Shown here: piece by piece, positions 63,229 through 64,000 of the stretch
How the letters are laid out: each line of letters opens with the position of its first letter
Position numbering within the stretch: the stretch's first letter is position 1
Assembly (NCBI GenBank): GCA_020851555.1
Contig: JADZCM010000040.1
Span: forward strand, 1-64,000
Origin: Bryobacterales bacterium
GTDB taxonomy: Bacteria; Acidobacteriota; Terriglobia; Bryobacterales; Bryobacteraceae
Reading direction: 5' to 3'
DNA: 64,000 bases
Translations under genes and position numbers: made by a program
Notes under the pieces: generated by a model
What the model was told of the DNA's origin: nothing
The model's input: only the letters and a program-made list of their open reading frames with translations
Database searches by the model: none

Positions 63229-63317
63229 CTAACATGACTATTCTCTCATACAGGCGGCGGACGCAATCCACCTCTTCTCTCGGGTTCTCCGGAGGGGTCC
63301 GCCCGCTTCCGCGCAGT

Positions 63318-63512
63318 TCAGGCTGAGGTCCCGCAGCGGGCTATCAACCCCTCCAGGACGTCCAGACGCCGGCGCAGTTGGTCGCGGTAATGCCGGTGAT
63401 CGGTGTGGCGGATTTCAACCAGCAAGCGGTCGCGTTCTGCCGTCAGCAACCCCGCCAGGACGGAGCGCTCCTCGTCGTTGAGGTTGAGCCTGTCTGATGT
63501 CGTCTCGTTCAT
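63318..63512 (-). CDS. small helical protein of unknown function
   Basis: 64 residues from the ATG at 63512, with AAAGGAAGAG upstream. Highly charged helices (NLNDEERSVLAGLLTAERDRLLVEI, then YRDQLRRRLDVLEGLIARCG). Family not recognised; the length and DEERSVL start resemble small cytoplasmic regulators of acidobacteria. The frame stays open to 63812, but the extra residues look unlike the rest. A different frame, at 63509-63721, ends with TGA overlapping this ATG. Confidence 0.6.
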   Translation of the reverse strand: MNETTSDRLNLNDEERSVLAGLLTAERDRLLVEIRHTDHRHYRDQLRRRLDVLEGLIARCGTSA

Positions 63513-63746
63513 GCGACTCTTCCTTTCACCTGCTGGAATGACGTGCTGCCCTGAGCCCCTGCCTGTAACTTCGTCAAGCCGGCGCACGGCACGGCGGCAA
63601 GCAGTCCGGAGGGCCCCGCGGACAGGGCTGTTGCAGGTTTGTAGCTGAAGCAGGGGTTCTCGTTCAGGGGCGGGTCCCCACCCTCTCCCAAGGCGGAGGC
63701 GCCAGTCCGTTGAGGCCGCATCTGCAACCCTCCCTCCTCTAGCGCC

Positions 63747-63752
63747 AGTATA
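63747..63752 (-). promoter_or_regulatory. -10-like box of the small helical protein gene
   Basis: TATACT on the minus strand, about 235 bases upstream of the ATG at 63512 and 25 bases before the alternative frame starting at 63721. No -35 recognised. Confidence 0.4.
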
Positions 63753-63902
63753 GCGCCGAACAGGCGTAACGGCTTCGGCTCCTTCGCTCCCGCGCGGAGC
63801 CGGGCGCGTCACCGCGGTTGATCTCTCCCGAAGACACGTGTTTTCAATGGGCTGGACACGCGCCTCCGGACTGCCGGGCGCCGGCCGGGGGGATCCCTGA
63901 GG

Positions 63903-63908
63903 TACCCT
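63903..63908 (+). promoter_or_regulatory. leaderless-type promoter of lpxD
   Basis: TACCCT ends six bases before the ATG at 63915. No Shine-Dalgarno is present. This is the weakest hexamer of the leaderless set. Confidence 0.3.
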
Positions 63909-63914
63909 GGGTCT

Positions 63915-64000
63915 ATGAAGCTCAGCGACATCGCGGCCCGGCTCCAGTGTGAGCTCGCCGGTGACGGCGAGGTCGAAATCACGGGTGTGGCCGGCATGGA
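63915..64000 (+). CDS. lpxD: UDP-3-O-acylglucosamine N-acyltransferase LpxD, N-terminal part
   Basis: The first 28 codons are visible before the window edge (MKLSDIAARLQCELAGDGEV then EITGVAGM). This is the usual LpxD opening, whose uridine-binding domain begins with MKLxELA and GD..xEIxGVA. LpxD adds the second fatty acid in lipid A synthesis. The rest of the gene is outside the window. No usable Shine-Dalgarno precedes the ATG. Confidence 0.75.
   Translation, partial: MKLSDIAARLQCELAGDGEVEITGVAGM

Larger units (their letters stand above)
63513..63914. other. 402-base stretch before lpxD
   Basis: Contains a possible 70-codon minus-strand frame (63509-63721) preceded by GGAGGGAGGG, whose TGA overlaps the next ATG as ATGA. 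A TATACT hexamer on the minus strand lies at 63747-63752. If transcription begins near 63740, the small protein gene would have a leader of about 225 bases. Nothing else is recognised. The promoter of lpxD is at its right end. Confidence 0.4.

Overview
The window is a high-G+C chromosomal segment, most likely from an acidobacterium of the Solibacter/Bryobacter type (order Bryobacterales). This is an inference from gene content: three Oar-like outer-membrane receptors, a VWFA-related secreted protein, an SBBP beta-propeller protein, Tat-exported Gfo/Idh oxidoreductase, amidohydrolase and sulfatase, DUF1080 and DUF5818-like proteins, and a tgt-yajC-secD-secF block continuing into tonB-exbB-exbD-exbD. 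It is a Gram-negative envelope (SecDF, TonB, OmpA, LpxD). There is no rRNA, CRISPR array or complete mobile element. One tRNA-Ala and the 3' end of an IS630-type transposase at the left edge are present.

Layout. 1-5 kb: IS630 remnant, secreted GH3 beta-glucosidase (-), then a translationally coupled pair of Tat-exported sugar-type enzymes (+). 5-14 kb: SBBP propeller protein, CpaE/MinD-like ATPase, NfeD-slipin pair, Oar-like receptor. 14-18 kb: sulfatase, acyl-AMP/CoA ligase, coiled-coil protein. 18-26 kb: tgt-yajC-secD-secF-tonB-exbB-exbD-exbD-TPR lipoprotein, all on +, which places Sec export and the Ton motor in one block. 26-32 kb: RelA/SpoT, DUF971 protein, a second TonB (-), ComM-like ATPase. 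32-36 kb: a minus-strand group with PfkB kinase, an anchored unknown protein, an O-methyltransferase and TrpB2. 36-43 kb: OmpA lipoprotein, isolated NuoI, CoA-disulfide-reductase-like flavoprotein, second Oar-like receptor with a structured leader, DUF1080 protein. 43-50 kb: tRNA-Ala(CGC), two methyltransferases (one with a signal peptide), an internally deleted aminopeptidase P, a CHASE2 histidine kinase with its NtrC-type regulator, and a 48-residue membrane protein. 50-57 kb: FecR-like protein, TPR protein, two small exported paralogues, di-haem peroxidase, sugar-porter MFS, HU. 57-64 kb: TatA, thioredoxin-like protein, GalU, VWFA protein, plug-less receptor, a small unknown protein and the start of lpxD.

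Main observations. (1) At least seven genes (tgt, the flavoprotein, the DUF1080 gene, a methyltransferase, the aminopeptidase fragment, galU, lpxD) have a TANNNT -10-like hexamer ending 6-8 nt before the start codon and no Shine-Dalgarno, which suggests leaderless mRNAs. (2) An aminopeptidase P gene has lost the middle of its catalytic domain in frame. (3) SecF carries an insertion of about 80 residues with helix-hairpin-helix-like motifs. (4) A receptor without CarboxypepD_reg or plug domains is coupled to a VWFA protein with a degenerate MIDAS. (5) Structured leaders or hairpins lie before the second receptor and before relA. Starts were moved from the longest frame wherever a Shine-Dalgarno, signal peptide or leaderless promoter argued for it.
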